Position numbers and translations under genes: made by a program | Assembly (NCBI GenBank): GCA_021734595.1 | Contig: JAIPIO010000230.1 | Location: forward strand, 1 to 6,438 | Direction: 5' to 3' | Source of the DNA: Kiritimatiellales bacterium | GTDB taxonomy: Bacteria; Verrucomicrobiota; Kiritimatiellia; Kiritimatiellales; Pontiellaceae | Length of the DNA stretch: 6,438 nucleotides | Part shown: piece after piece, positions 1 to 6,279 of the stretch | Position numbering within the stretch: position 1 is the first letter of the stretch | Layout of the letters: every line of letters starts with the position of its first letter | The notes under the pieces: model-generated | The model's input: the letters and a program-made list of their open reading frames with translations, nothing else | Databases searched by the model: none | What the model was told of the DNA's origin: nothing

Positions 1-1
1 C

Positions 2-544
2 GGCGGACAGATCACCGACTGGTCCGGCCACCACATCGATATTGCCCAGTGGGGCCTCGGCCTCGAGCGCACCGGCCCGGTGGAAGTCACCGGCAAGGGG
101 CTGACAGCCGAGGGAGGATTCTACAACGTGATCTACGATTATTCCTTCGACCTTGACTATGCCAACGGCCAACACATCAATGTTTCCTGCAAAAATGAAA
201 AGGGTGTGAAATGGATTGGCGAAGACGGATGGGTTTATGTTACCCGCGGAAAAATGACGGCCAGTAATCCAAAACTGCTCAGGCAGGTTATCGGACCGAA
301 CGAAATCCACCTCTATGAAAGCCCCAACCACACGGCAAATTTCCTCGACTGCGTGCGCAGTCGGAAAGAGACGGTTGCGCCTGTCGAAATCGGCCACCGC
401 TCTATCAGCGCGGGCCTGCTGGGCGAAATCGCGATTTATACCGGAAGAAAACTGAAATGGAATCCCGATACGGAAGAGATCATGGGCGATCCGGCGGCCT
501 CCGCGCTGCTGGGCCGCTCCTACCGGGAGCCCTGGGTCTTGTAA
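2..544 (+). CDS. Gfo/Idh/MocA family oxidoreductase, C-terminal part (5' end outside window)
   Basis: The reading frame is open from base 2 to the TAA at 542-544, giving the last 180 residues; no start lies in the window, and the in-frame ATG-like positions further in fall inside conserved sequence. It opens on GGQITDWSGHHIDIAQWGL, the typical motif of the C-terminal alpha/beta domain in PVC-group Gfo/Idh/MocA dehydrogenases, where the Asp and His lie near the sugar substrate. The end, with LKWNPDTEEIMGDPAAS followed by SYREPWVL, matches the usual tail of this subfamily, so the 3' end looks intact. The family oxidises or reduces sugar and cyclitol hydroxyls using NAD(P). The Rossmann half and any leader peptide are missing, so cofactor motif and location cannot be judged. 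It sits 15 nt upstream of a thuA-like gene and is probably the promoter-proximal or an internal gene of the same operon. Family call is firm; substrate is unknown. Confidence 0.92.
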   Translation, partial: GGQITDWSGHHIDIAQWGLGLERTGPVEVTGKGLTAEGGFYNVIYDYSFDLDYANGQHINVSCKNEKGVKWIGEDGWVYVTRGKMTASNPKLLRQVIGPNEIHLYESPNHTANFLDCVRSRKETVAPVEIGHRSISAGLLGEIAIYTGRKLKWNPDTEEIMGDPAASALLGRSYREPWVL

Positions 545-547
545 ATT

Positions 548-551
548 GGAG
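548..551 (+). promoter_or_regulatory. Shine-Dalgarno site for the first ThuA-like gene
   Basis: GGAG lies 8 nt before the ATG at 560, good spacing for ribosome binding. It sits just after the stop codon of the upstream oxidoreductase and supports the chosen start, which also places a signal peptide at the N terminus. Confidence 0.7.
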
Positions 552-559
552 CGTCGAGC

Positions 560-1456
560 ATGAAAAGAAGAATTTTATTGGCCGCCGTGGCGGCGGTGCT
601 GGTGTCGGTCGGCTGCGTTTCAGCCGCACCCAAATTGAAAACGCTGATCATCGATGGCCGCAACAACCATGACTGGGAAACCACAACGCCGCAACTAAGG
701 TTGCTGCTGGAGGAGACCGGACGGTTTGCCGTGGATGTCGCCACCGCGCCGCCCAAAGGCGAGCCGCTCGACGGCTTCAAGCCGGACTTTTCAAAATACG
801 ACGTACTCGTCATGAACTACGCCGAGTTCAAGCTTCCCGTCGCACGCTGGCCAAGAGCGACCGAAACCGCCTTCCTGGACTTCGTCAGGAACGGCGGAGG
901 GGTTGTCATTTTCCACGCCGCCGACAATGCCTTTCCCAACTGGCCTGAATACAACGAGATCATCGGCGTCGGCGGATGGGGCGGGCGCACCGAAAAGGAC
1001 GGCCCGATGATCCGCTGGCGCGACGGCAAGATGGTGTTGGTCGACGAACCCGGCAAGGCCGGGCAGCACGGTCCCAAGGCGCCGTTCCAAATCGTCACGA
1101 CCAACCCGGATCATCCCATCACCAAAGGGCTGCCCCAAAAATGGATGCACACCGCGGACGAGCTATACTCCACCCTGCGCGGCCCTGCCAAGAACGTCAC
1201 CCTGCTCGCCGCCGCCTATGCCGACCCCGCAAAACCCAAAGGCACCGGGGAATACGAACCCATCCTCTTCACCATCGCCTACGGCAAGGGGCGCGTTTTC
1301 CACACCGTGCTCGGCCACTCCGCCACGCAGGGCATGGACTGCGTCGGCTTCGCCTGCACCCTGCAACGCGGCACCGAATGGGCCGCCACCGGAAAAGTAA
1401 CCTTGCCCGTCCCGGCGGATTTCCCCACCGCCGACAAAACCAGTTCAAGAAATTAA
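560..1456 (+). CDS. Secreted ThuA-like (trehalose utilisation) domain protein, copy 1
   Basis: A 298-residue protein. Residues 1-23 form a signal peptide: basic MKRR, a hydrophobic stretch, and a probable cleavage near VSAA, so the product is likely periplasmic. A Cys at 19 is present, but the residue at -3 is Ser, so a lipoprotein is less likely. The rest is one ThuA-like domain (class I glutamine amidotransferase-like fold): HDW at 37-39, GGGVVIFHAADNAF at 112-125, the HPITKGLP stretch at 185-192, HTADELY at 197-203 and GKGRVFHTVLGH at 242-253. His119 sits where true amidotransferases carry the catalytic Cys, as is normal in ThuA proteins. In rhizobia, ThuA works with the Gfo/Idh/MocA enzyme ThuB on 3-keto-disaccharides; an equivalent role here is inferred from the adjacent oxidoreductase. 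Length fits a stand-alone ThuA plus leader. The domain call is firm; the substrate is not known, and the symbol thuA is not transferred because orthology is unproven. Confidence 0.92.
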   Translation: MKRRILLAAVAAVLVSVGCVSAAPKLKTLIIDGRNNHDWETTTPQLRLLLEETGRFAVDVATAPPKGEPLDGFKPDFSKYDVLVMNYAEFKLPVARWPRATETAFLDFVRNGGGVVIFHAADNAFPNWPEYNEIIGVGGWGGRTEKDGPMIRWRDGKMVLVDEPGKAGQHGPKAPFQIVTTNPDHPITKGLPQKWMHTADELYSTLRGPAKNVTLLAAAYADPAKPKGTGEYEPILFTIAYGKGRVFHTVLGHSATQGMDCVGFACTLQRGTEWAATGKVTLPVPADFPTADKTSSRN

Positions 1457-1461
1457 ATGCC

Positions 1462-1467
1462 AAGGAG
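1462..1467 (+). promoter_or_regulatory. Shine-Dalgarno site that fixes the start of the second ThuA-like gene
   Basis: AAGGAG lies 10 nt before the ATG at 1478. The earlier in-frame ATG at 1457 has no comparable site upstream and would put PRRSSA ahead of a normal signal peptide. This site therefore favours 1478. The site and spacer resemble those of the upstream ThuA gene. Confidence 0.75.
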
Positions 1468-1477
1468 ATCGAGCGCT

Positions 1478-2392
1478 ATGAAAAAGATGATGATTTCGGC
1501 CGTGTTGGCCATCACCGTGATTGGACTTTCCGCCTTGGATTCGGAAGCGGCAAAAAAACAGAAAAAACCTAAAGGTCCGAAACCCCCGCCGCCGCCGACC
1601 AGTGCGGAAGAGATGGCAAATATTAAGGCCGCACTGCCGACCGCCAGCGTAAAACCTTCCAGACCCCGGAAGATCCTTATCTTCACGCTCTGCCAGGGTT
1701 TCGTGCACAAATCGATTCCGGTATGTACTGACGCCTTCAAGGTAATGGGCGAAAAAACCGGCGCCTTCACCGCCGATTCCACCGCCGACAAGACCGCCTT
1801 CACCGCCGAAAACCTGGCGCAATACGATGCCGTACTGTTCAACAACACGACCAGGATTCAGTTTACCGACGCCCAGAAAAAGGCGCTGCTTGATTTTGTG
1901 CATAGCGGCAAGGGCGTCATTGGAATCCACGCCGCCACCGACAATTTCTATGAGTGGCCCGAAGGCGCCGCCATGATGGGCGGGCTGTTCTCCGGCCACC
2001 CCTGGACCGCCGGCGGGCTGTGGGCGTTCAAGCTTGACGAACCCAACCATCCCCTCAACAAGAGCTATGGCGGCAAAGGCTTCAAGGTAAAGGACGAGAT
2101 CTACCAGTTCAAGGAACCCTACTCCCGCGACAACCAGCGCGTACTCGTAAGCCTCGATATGGCCGACGCCAACACCAAGGATGTGAAAGGCGGCAAGATC
2201 GAAATGATGAAGCGTACCGACGGCGACTTCGCGGTCGTCTGGCTCAAACGCGAAGGCAAGGGCCGCGTATTCTTCAGCGGATTCGGCCACAACCGCGAAA
2301 TTTTCTGGAACCCGGCCATTATGCAGCAGTATCTCGACGGCATTCAATATGCCCTTGGCGACTACAAACTTGACGACAAGCCGGTTAAATAA
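1478..2392 (+). CDS. Secreted ThuA-like domain protein, copy 2
   Basis: A 304-residue protein when started at the ATG at 1478, chosen for its AAGGAG site and because it begins directly with a signal peptide (MKKMM, then a hydrophobic run, cleavage near SEAA at 22-25). An upstream in-frame ATG at 1457 would add seven residues. A Lys/Pro-rich linker (about 26-40, including five consecutive prolines) follows the leader. The ThuA-like domain covers about 64-298: RKILIFTLCQGFVHKS at 64-79, GKGVIGIHAATDNFYEW at 145-160, DEIYQF at 206-211 and GKGRVFFSGFGHNREIF at 260-276. Conserved His151 and His271 match the ThuA pattern, and the amidotransferase Cys is absent as expected. It is clearly divergent from the upstream copy, so the two are unlikely to be redundant. 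It starts 21 nt after copy 1 and ends 9 nt before the HEAT protein, so co-transcription is likely. Function in keto-sugar or glycoside processing is inferred from family and context only. Confidence 0.92.
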   Translation: MKKMMISAVLAITVIGLSALDSEAAKKQKKPKGPKPPPPPTSAEEMANIKAALPTASVKPSRPRKILIFTLCQGFVHKSIPVCTDAFKVMGEKTGAFTADSTADKTAFTAENLAQYDAVLFNNTTRIQFTDAQKKALLDFVHSGKGVIGIHAATDNFYEWPEGAAMMGGLFSGHPWTAGGLWAFKLDEPNHPLNKSYGGKGFKVKDEIYQFKEPYSRDNQRVLVSLDMADANTKDVKGGKIEMMKRTDGDFAVVWLKREGKGRVFFSGFGHNREIFWNPAIMQQYLDGIQYALGDYKLDDKPVK

Positions 2393-2401
2393 GGACGTTT
2401 G

Positions 2402-4744
2402 ATGAAGCGCGCACTCTACTTTTCATTGCTGTTTGCGGTTGCCGCGGCGGTCCGCGCGGATCTGCAGGCCATAAAGAGGTTCGGCGAAACCACCGACCAG
2501 GAGGAACGCAGCGCCGTTGAAAAGCAGATATTCCAATGTCCGGAAGAAAACGTTCCAGCCCTTGGAAAGGAACTGGCGGCCATTCTCCAGAGTCCGGAAA
2601 CCACCCACGAAGGCAAGGTATTCGCCTGCCGCATGCTTCGGTTCATCAGTCCGGAATGCGCCGTCCCGGCGCTTGCCGCCCTGCTCCCCGACCCGAAGCT
2701 TTCGCATATGGCGCGATTTGCCTTGCAGGGCATTGAGGGGTCCGAGGCAGAAAAGGCCTTGATTGATGCACTGGGGAAGGTCGATGCACGGCTGAAGCCC
2801 GGCATGCTCGACTCGCTGGCCCAAAGACGTTCAAACACGGCCGTCGCAGCCATTGCCGCGATGATGAACAGCAAGGATTCGGCTACCGTGCTGGCAGCCA
2901 TCAACGCCTTGGGCCGCATCGGAACCAAAGACGCAGCCAGCACGCTGACCGCCGCCAAGATCCCACTGGTATTCTCCAACGACTGGAAGCGCGCACAACT
3001 TAACTGCGCTACGCTGCTGGCCAAGGAAAACCCGCAGCTAGCCGCCGCCATTTTTCAACCGCTTTATGCCACGGACAATCCCGACCCGGTCCGCGCCGCC
3101 GCGCTGGTCGGTCTGTCCAAAGCCAACACAACCAAAGCCGTTCCCGAAGTGCTGGCGCAACTCACCAGCGAGAACAAGCTGCTCAGGCGCACGGCCATCG
3201 GCCTGCTGGCCGAGCTGCCGGTTGGCGGACTGGTTGGCGGAATGGGCAAACTCAGCCCGGAAAACCAGGTGCTGGCAATCCGCGCACTGGCGTACCGCCG
3301 GGAAACCGCCGCGGAAACGGCCATGCTGAACCTGACGAAAAGTTTCGACGCATCCGTAAAGGCCGCCGCCTTCGCGGCACTCGGCAAAGTAGGTGGAACC
3401 AACTCCGTCGAGCCCCTGCTGAAAGCCTCCATAACCGGCAATGCCACGGCCTTCAACAGCCTTTGCGCACTCAACGCCGATGGTGTGGACGCCGCCATTC
3501 TTGGACAGTTCGCAACCGCGGATGATGCCGCAAAAACGAAACTGATCGAAGCCCTTGCCGCACGCAAGGCTCCCGGAATCATGCCGGTTCTCTTCAAAAC
3601 CGCTGCTGGCACCTGGAGCCGGAGCTGCAAAGCAGCCATCGATGCCATCGGGACCATGGCAACCGAAAAGGATTTTCCAGCCATTGCTGAGCTGTTGCTC
3701 AAGACGGACAGCGAAAACAAGCTCAAAGCTATTGAGGAGGCCATCCTGTCCGCTTCGCAGCACATCACCGACCTTGACGCCTGTTCGGCCCCGCTAGCGA
3801 CGGCCTACCCGCAGGCGTCCGGCCAAGCGAAATACGCCATCACCCGCTCGCTCGGTTCGCTCGGCGGCGAACAGGCCCTCGCCATTCTCACCCAGGCGAT
3901 GAACAGCCCCGACGCCAAACTCCAGGACGCCGCCGTGCGCGGTCTGGCCAGCTGGCCCAACATCGAGGTGGCGGACCGGCTCCTCGACCTCGCGAAAAAC
4001 GCCGACAATGAAACGCATCAGATACTTGCCCTGCGCGGCTATATCCGGCTGGCCGACAACCTGAACATGTACAAGAAGGCCGCGGCAGCAACCGATCGCC
4101 CCGCCGAACTCAAGGCGATTATCAGCGGCGCGGCGGAAATCGGCGGCAGCAACGCACAGGAATTCATCTCCGGCTTCCTCGAAAACGAAACCGTACGCGC
4201 CGAAGCCGAGCAGGCCATCAAAAAGGCACAAAGCGGCAAGAAGGGCAAAAAGAGAAAATCCACGGTCGCCAAAAGGGTCGAAAAGCCAAAGAAAAAGAAC
4301 TCCGGCAAAAATGAGCAACCTGCCGCGGCACCCGCCATCGACGCGCCGGAAGGGGCCGTTGTGCTGGCCGCCGCCGATGCCAGGATAAACGGCCAGGGCG
4401 CGCACTATGAAAAAAACAAGGACCGCAACTGTATCGGCGGCTGGAAAGATTTGGCCACATGGATCAACTGGGCTGCCGACATCAAGGAACCCGGCACCTA
4501 CAGCGTCTCCGTCGCTACCAGTATGGGCGAAAGCGCCGAAACCGATTATGAAGTTGAAGTCGCCGGCCAGAAACTGGCCGGCCAGATTGTAAAGACCAAG
4601 GGTTGGGATGATTTCCCGCCCGTGGTCATTGGGGAAATAAAAATCGCCGAGGCCGGACCCTGCCAGGTCGCCGTCCGCCCGCTGAAAAAGACGGGCACTT
4701 TTGTTGGCAACCTGCGCGCGGTGGTTTTGGTGAAGGCAAAATAG
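2402..4744 (+). CDS. Secreted HEAT-repeat protein with C-terminal carbohydrate-binding-like domain
   Basis: A 780-residue protein. The ATG at 2402 is preferred over an in-frame TTG one codon earlier; AGGA at 2392-2395 overlaps the upstream stop and gives a 6-nt spacer. Residues 1-19 are a signal peptide with cleavage after AVRA. Residues roughly 40-605 are a long alpha-helical solenoid of HEAT/PBS-lyase-like repeats, seen as recurring helices such as VLAAINALGRIG (163-174), VRAAALVGLSK (230-240), VKAAAFAALGKVG (319-331) and LQDAAVRGLASW (507-518). Residues 607-637 are a Lys-rich linker. Residues about 650-780 resemble the beta-sandwich domain seen at the C terminus of many PVC sulfatases and glycosidases: IGGW at 678-681, WINW at 687-690, PGTYSVSV at 697-704, DYEVEVAG at 715-722 and NLRAVVL at 770-776. 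No catalytic domain and no CXXCH haem motif are visible, so a scaffold or glycan-binding role is inferred. It is the last gene before a hairpin. Confidence 0.87.
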   Translation: MKRALYFSLLFAVAAAVRADLQAIKRFGETTDQEERSAVEKQIFQCPEENVPALGKELAAILQSPETTHEGKVFACRMLRFISPECAVPALAALLPDPKLSHMARFALQGIEGSEAEKALIDALGKVDARLKPGMLDSLAQRRSNTAVAAIAAMMNSKDSATVLAAINALGRIGTKDAASTLTAAKIPLVFSNDWKRAQLNCATLLAKENPQLAAAIFQPLYATDNPDPVRAAALVGLSKANTTKAVPEVLAQLTSENKLLRRTAIGLLAELPVGGLVGGMGKLSPENQVLAIRALAYRRETAAETAMLNLTKSFDASVKAAAFAALGKVGGTNSVEPLLKASITGNATAFNSLCALNADGVDAAILGQFATADDAAKTKLIEALAARKAPGIMPVLFKTAAGTWSRSCKAAIDAIGTMATEKDFPAIAELLLKTDSENKLKAIEEAILSASQHITDLDACSAPLATAYPQASGQAKYAITRSLGSLGGEQALAILTQAMNSPDAKLQDAAVRGLASWPNIEVADRLLDLAKNADNETHQILALRGYIRLADNLNMYKKAAAATDRPAELKAIISGAAEIGGSNAQEFISGFLENETVRAEAEQAIKKAQSGKKGKKRKSTVAKRVEKPKKKNSGKNEQPAAAPAIDAPEGAVVLAAADARINGQGAHYEKNKDRNCIGGWKDLATWINWAADIKEPGTYSVSVATSMGESAETDYEVEVAGQKLAGQIVKTKGWDDFPPVVIGEIKIAEAGPCQVAVRPLKKTGTFVGNLRAVVLVKAK

Positions 4745-4747
4745 GGC

Positions 4748-4815
4748 TTCCAACCCTTGGATGTCTGTCGGTCGACGGATTCCAAGGTCTGGAAACCGGG
4801 TTCCAAGGGTTGGAA
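4748..4815. repeat. Three palindromic TTCCAA-N3-TTGGAA repeats
   Basis: Three 15-bp near-identical palindromes lie between the HEAT gene and the next gene: 4748-4762 (TTCCAACCCTTGGAT, last base mismatched), 4780-4794 (TTCCAAGGTCTGGAA, one inner mismatch) and 4801-4815 (TTCCAAGGGTTGGAA, perfect). Start-to-start spacings are 32 and 21 bp, close to three and two turns of the DNA helix. The half-site CCTTGG recurs in direct orientation at 4830-4835 and 4851-4856, again 21 bp apart. This could be an operator cluster for a dimeric regulator or a genome-wide intergenic repeat; the sequence alone cannot decide. Confidence 0.7.
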
Positions 4816-4824
4816 CCCGGTTTC
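4792..4824 (+). terminator. Probable intrinsic terminator hairpin after the HEAT gene
   Basis: A perfect 15-bp stem, GAAACCGGGTTCCAA (4792-4806) against TTGGAACCCGGTTTC (4810-4824), encloses a GGG loop, 48 nt after the stop codon of the HEAT gene. The stem is GC-rich in the middle and should be very stable. The following bases, ATTATCCTT, contain no uninterrupted T run, so it may terminate imperfectly or mainly protect the 3' end of the mRNA. It overlaps the third TTCCAA-N3-TTGGAA palindrome. Because the stem has A's on its left and T's on its right it is nearly symmetric between strands, but only + strand genes are nearby. Confidence 0.55.
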
Positions 4825-4864
4825 ATTATCCTTGGGGGATACTGAAGTAACCTTGGCGTTTCTG

Positions 4865-4893
4865 TTGCCGTAAAGGTGGCGGAATGTTATAAG
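4865..4893 (+). promoter_or_regulatory. Putative sigma70-type promoter for the second oxidoreductase unit
   Basis: TTGCCG (4865-4870) and TATAAG (4888-4893) are separated by exactly 17 nt; they match the TTGACA and TATAAT consensus at four and five of six positions. The stretch from about 4880 to 4925 is clearly more AT-rich than the coding DNA around it. It would place the transcript start near 4900, leaving a leader of about 40 nt. It lies downstream of the hairpin, so the next gene would be expressed independently of the upstream block. Inferred from sequence match only; promoter consensus in this phylum may differ. Confidence 0.45.
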
Positions 4894-4924
4894 TGATGTT
4901 TTGTGTAATGGATTAACTATAAAA

Positions 4925-4934
4925 GAGGTAGGGG
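4925..4934 (+). promoter_or_regulatory. Ribosome binding region of the Tat-type oxidoreductase gene
   Basis: A purine-rich stretch contains GAGG (4925-4928) and AGGGG (4930-4934). GAGG is 10 nt before the ATG at 4939, and AGGGG is 10 nt before a second in-frame ATG at 4945. Either start is workable, and they differ by only two residues (Met-Asp). Confidence 0.6.
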
Positions 4935-4938
4935 TGTT

Positions 4939-6279
4939 ATGGATATGAACAGAAAAGATTTCATGCAGTCAACCGTCGCGGCGGGAACACTGCTGGCAAC
5001 AATGAAGGCCCGCGCGGTCGAAAACGCCGAACTGTCGGCAATCAAGAAGCCGGACGACCTGAATGTCGCCATTATCGGCTGTGGGGCGGAAGGGCTCGTT
5101 CTTCTGACTGCCTGCGTGAGGATTCCAGGACTTCGTTTCAAGGCGATCTGCGATATCTGGTCGTACAGCAAGCGTTACGCGCAGGGTACGCTGAGAAAAC
5201 ATGGGCACACCGTGAATGTCTACGATGACTACCTCGAAATGCTCGACAAGGAAACCGATCTCGATGCCGTGATTGTCGCCACACCGGACTGGATGCATGC
5301 GGAACATGCCAACGCCTGCCTGCGCAAGGGGCTGCATGTCTACTGCGAAAAGGAGATGTCCAACTCGCTGGAAAAGGCCCGCAGCATGGTGCAAACCGCC
5401 AAGGAAACCGGCAAGCTGCTGCAGATCGGCCACCAGCGCCGCAGCAACCCGCGCTATATCCACGCCATCGAAAAGCTTATCCGCGATGTCAAATTGCTTG
5501 GTCGCGTAACCCACGCCACCGCGCAGTGGAACCGGGGCCGGACCGATGATATCGGCATCCCGAAGAATTATCCCATTTCCGCCGAAACCCTCGACAAGTA
5601 TGGTTATAATTCCGTGCAGGAGTTCCGCAACTGGCGCTGGTACAAGAAATACGGTGGCGGCCCGATCGTCGACCTCGGCTCGCACCAGATCGACCTGTTC
5701 GAGTGGGTCTTTGGCGTCAATCCTTCCTCCGTCGTCGCTTCGGGCGGCATCGACTACTACCACCACCATGAATGGTACGACAACGTTCTGTGTATTTATG
5801 AATATCATAACGAGCAGGGCACATCGCGCGGGTATTATGAAACGCTGACCACCTCCAGCCACCGCGGCTTCTCCGAAGCCTTCCGCGGCGAAAACGGCAC
5901 CATCGAAATTGCGGAGATCCCACCGCGCGGCAACAGCGCCCTGCGTGAAAAGCATCCCGCCGTCCCCGCATGGGAACCGTATGCCGAGCAGGGGTTGATC
6001 CTCGCAAAATCCAAACCCATCGTGGCGGCCGCCACCAAAAACGTCATGATCGACGTTCGGGCCAGTGCGCCGCCGGAAAGCTGGCCGCTGCCGATCGACC
6101 TCACCAAACCGGCCCACCAGCCGCACCTGGAAAACTTCTTCAACGCGATCCGCTACGGCACCCCGCTCAACTGTCCCGGCGAAAAAGGCTACGAAACCGC
6201 CGTCGCTGTTCTGGCGGTTAACCGGGCTGTTGCATCAAACGAGAAGATCAACTTTAAAGAAACGGACTTCCACGCGTGA
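4939..6279 (+). CDS. Gfo/Idh/MocA family oxidoreductase with Tat-like leader
   Basis: A 446-residue protein; an ATG two codons in (4945) is an equally good start and gives MNRKDFMQ, the usual beginning in this subfamily. Residues 4-30 look like a Tat-type leader (NRKDFM, then a hydrophobic stretch), though with Arg-Lys in place of the twin arginines. The Rossmann NAD(P) domain follows: LNVAIIGCGAEG at 41-52 holds the GxGxxG motif, then CDIW at 71-74 and DAVIVATPDWMHAEHA at 109-124. The family EKP motif appears as CEKEM (136-140), with Glu in place of Pro. The second domain carries QIGHQRR at 162-168 and the substrate-site stretch GGGPIVDLGSHQIDLFEW at 239-256 (Asp245, His249). Length fits the family. 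It likely oxidises a sugar or glycoside hydroxyl, probably outside the cytoplasm with a bound cofactor; that location and the substrate are inferred. It is only distantly similar in its motifs to the partial oxidoreductase at the left edge. It overlaps the next gene by 4 nt. Confidence 0.93.
   Translation: MDMNRKDFMQSTVAAGTLLATMKARAVENAELSAIKKPDDLNVAIIGCGAEGLVLLTACVRIPGLRFKAICDIWSYSKRYAQGTLRKHGHTVNVYDDYLEMLDKETDLDAVIVATPDWMHAEHANACLRKGLHVYCEKEMSNSLEKARSMVQTAKETGKLLQIGHQRRSNPRYIHAIEKLIRDVKLLGRVTHATAQWNRGRTDDIGIPKNYPISAETLDKYGYNSVQEFRNWRWYKKYGGGPIVDLGSHQIDLFEWVFGVNPSSVVASGGIDYYHHHEWYDNVLCIYEYHNEQGTSRGYYETLTTSSHRGFSEAFRGENGTIEIAEIPPRGNSALREKHPAVPAWEPYAEQGLILAKSKPIVAAATKNVMIDVRASAPPESWPLPIDLTKPAHQPHLENFFNAIRYGTPLNCPGEKGYETAVAVLAVNRAVASNEKINFKETDFHA

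Noticed and set aside
602..616. Lipobox and lipidated Cys19 in the first ThuA-like protein
   Set aside because: The sequence before the Cys is VSVG, with Ser at -3 where Leu/Val/Ile is expected, and a standard signal peptidase I site follows a few residues later. Lipidation is not excluded but is not supported well enough to annotate.
1457..1477. Alternative start seven codons upstream for the second ThuA-like gene
   Set aside because: There is no Shine-Dalgarno sequence before 1457, while AAGGAG sits at good spacing before 1478, where the signal peptide begins.
976..1572. A 198-codon + strand frame overlapping the end of the first ThuA-like gene and the start of the second
   Set aside because: Its product is Arg/His/Pro-rich out-of-frame sequence, it lies across two well-supported genes, and nothing suggests a frameshift in either.
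1445..2347. Long open antisense frame (300 codons) opposite the second ThuA-like gene
   Set aside because: The sense frame has clear ThuA motifs, a signal peptide and a ribosome site. The antisense product is a Gly/Ala/Val-rich sequence with no recognisable motif, as expected opposite a GC-rich gene.
1620..2380. True glutamine amidotransferase activity for the ThuA-like proteins
   Set aside because: Both have His where the nucleophilic Cys of class I amidotransferases would be, so only the fold is shared.
2399..2401. TTG as start codon of the HEAT-repeat gene
   Set aside because: An ATG follows immediately at 2402 and directly begins a normal signal peptide; using TTG adds only one Met and shortens the spacer to the AGGA site to 3 nt.
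2402..4744. HEAT protein as a cytochrome-type PVC dehydrogenase subunit
   Set aside because: I scanned the product for CXXCH and found none; its few cysteines are scattered singly.
4969..6126. Long open antisense frame (385 codons) opposite the Tat-type oxidoreductase
   Set aside because: It mirrors the codon pattern of a well-supported Gfo/Idh/MocA gene, shows no domain, and has no promoter or ribosome site I could see. Other antisense frames over the HEAT gene (such as 3038-3763 and 3794-4753) were dropped for the same reason.
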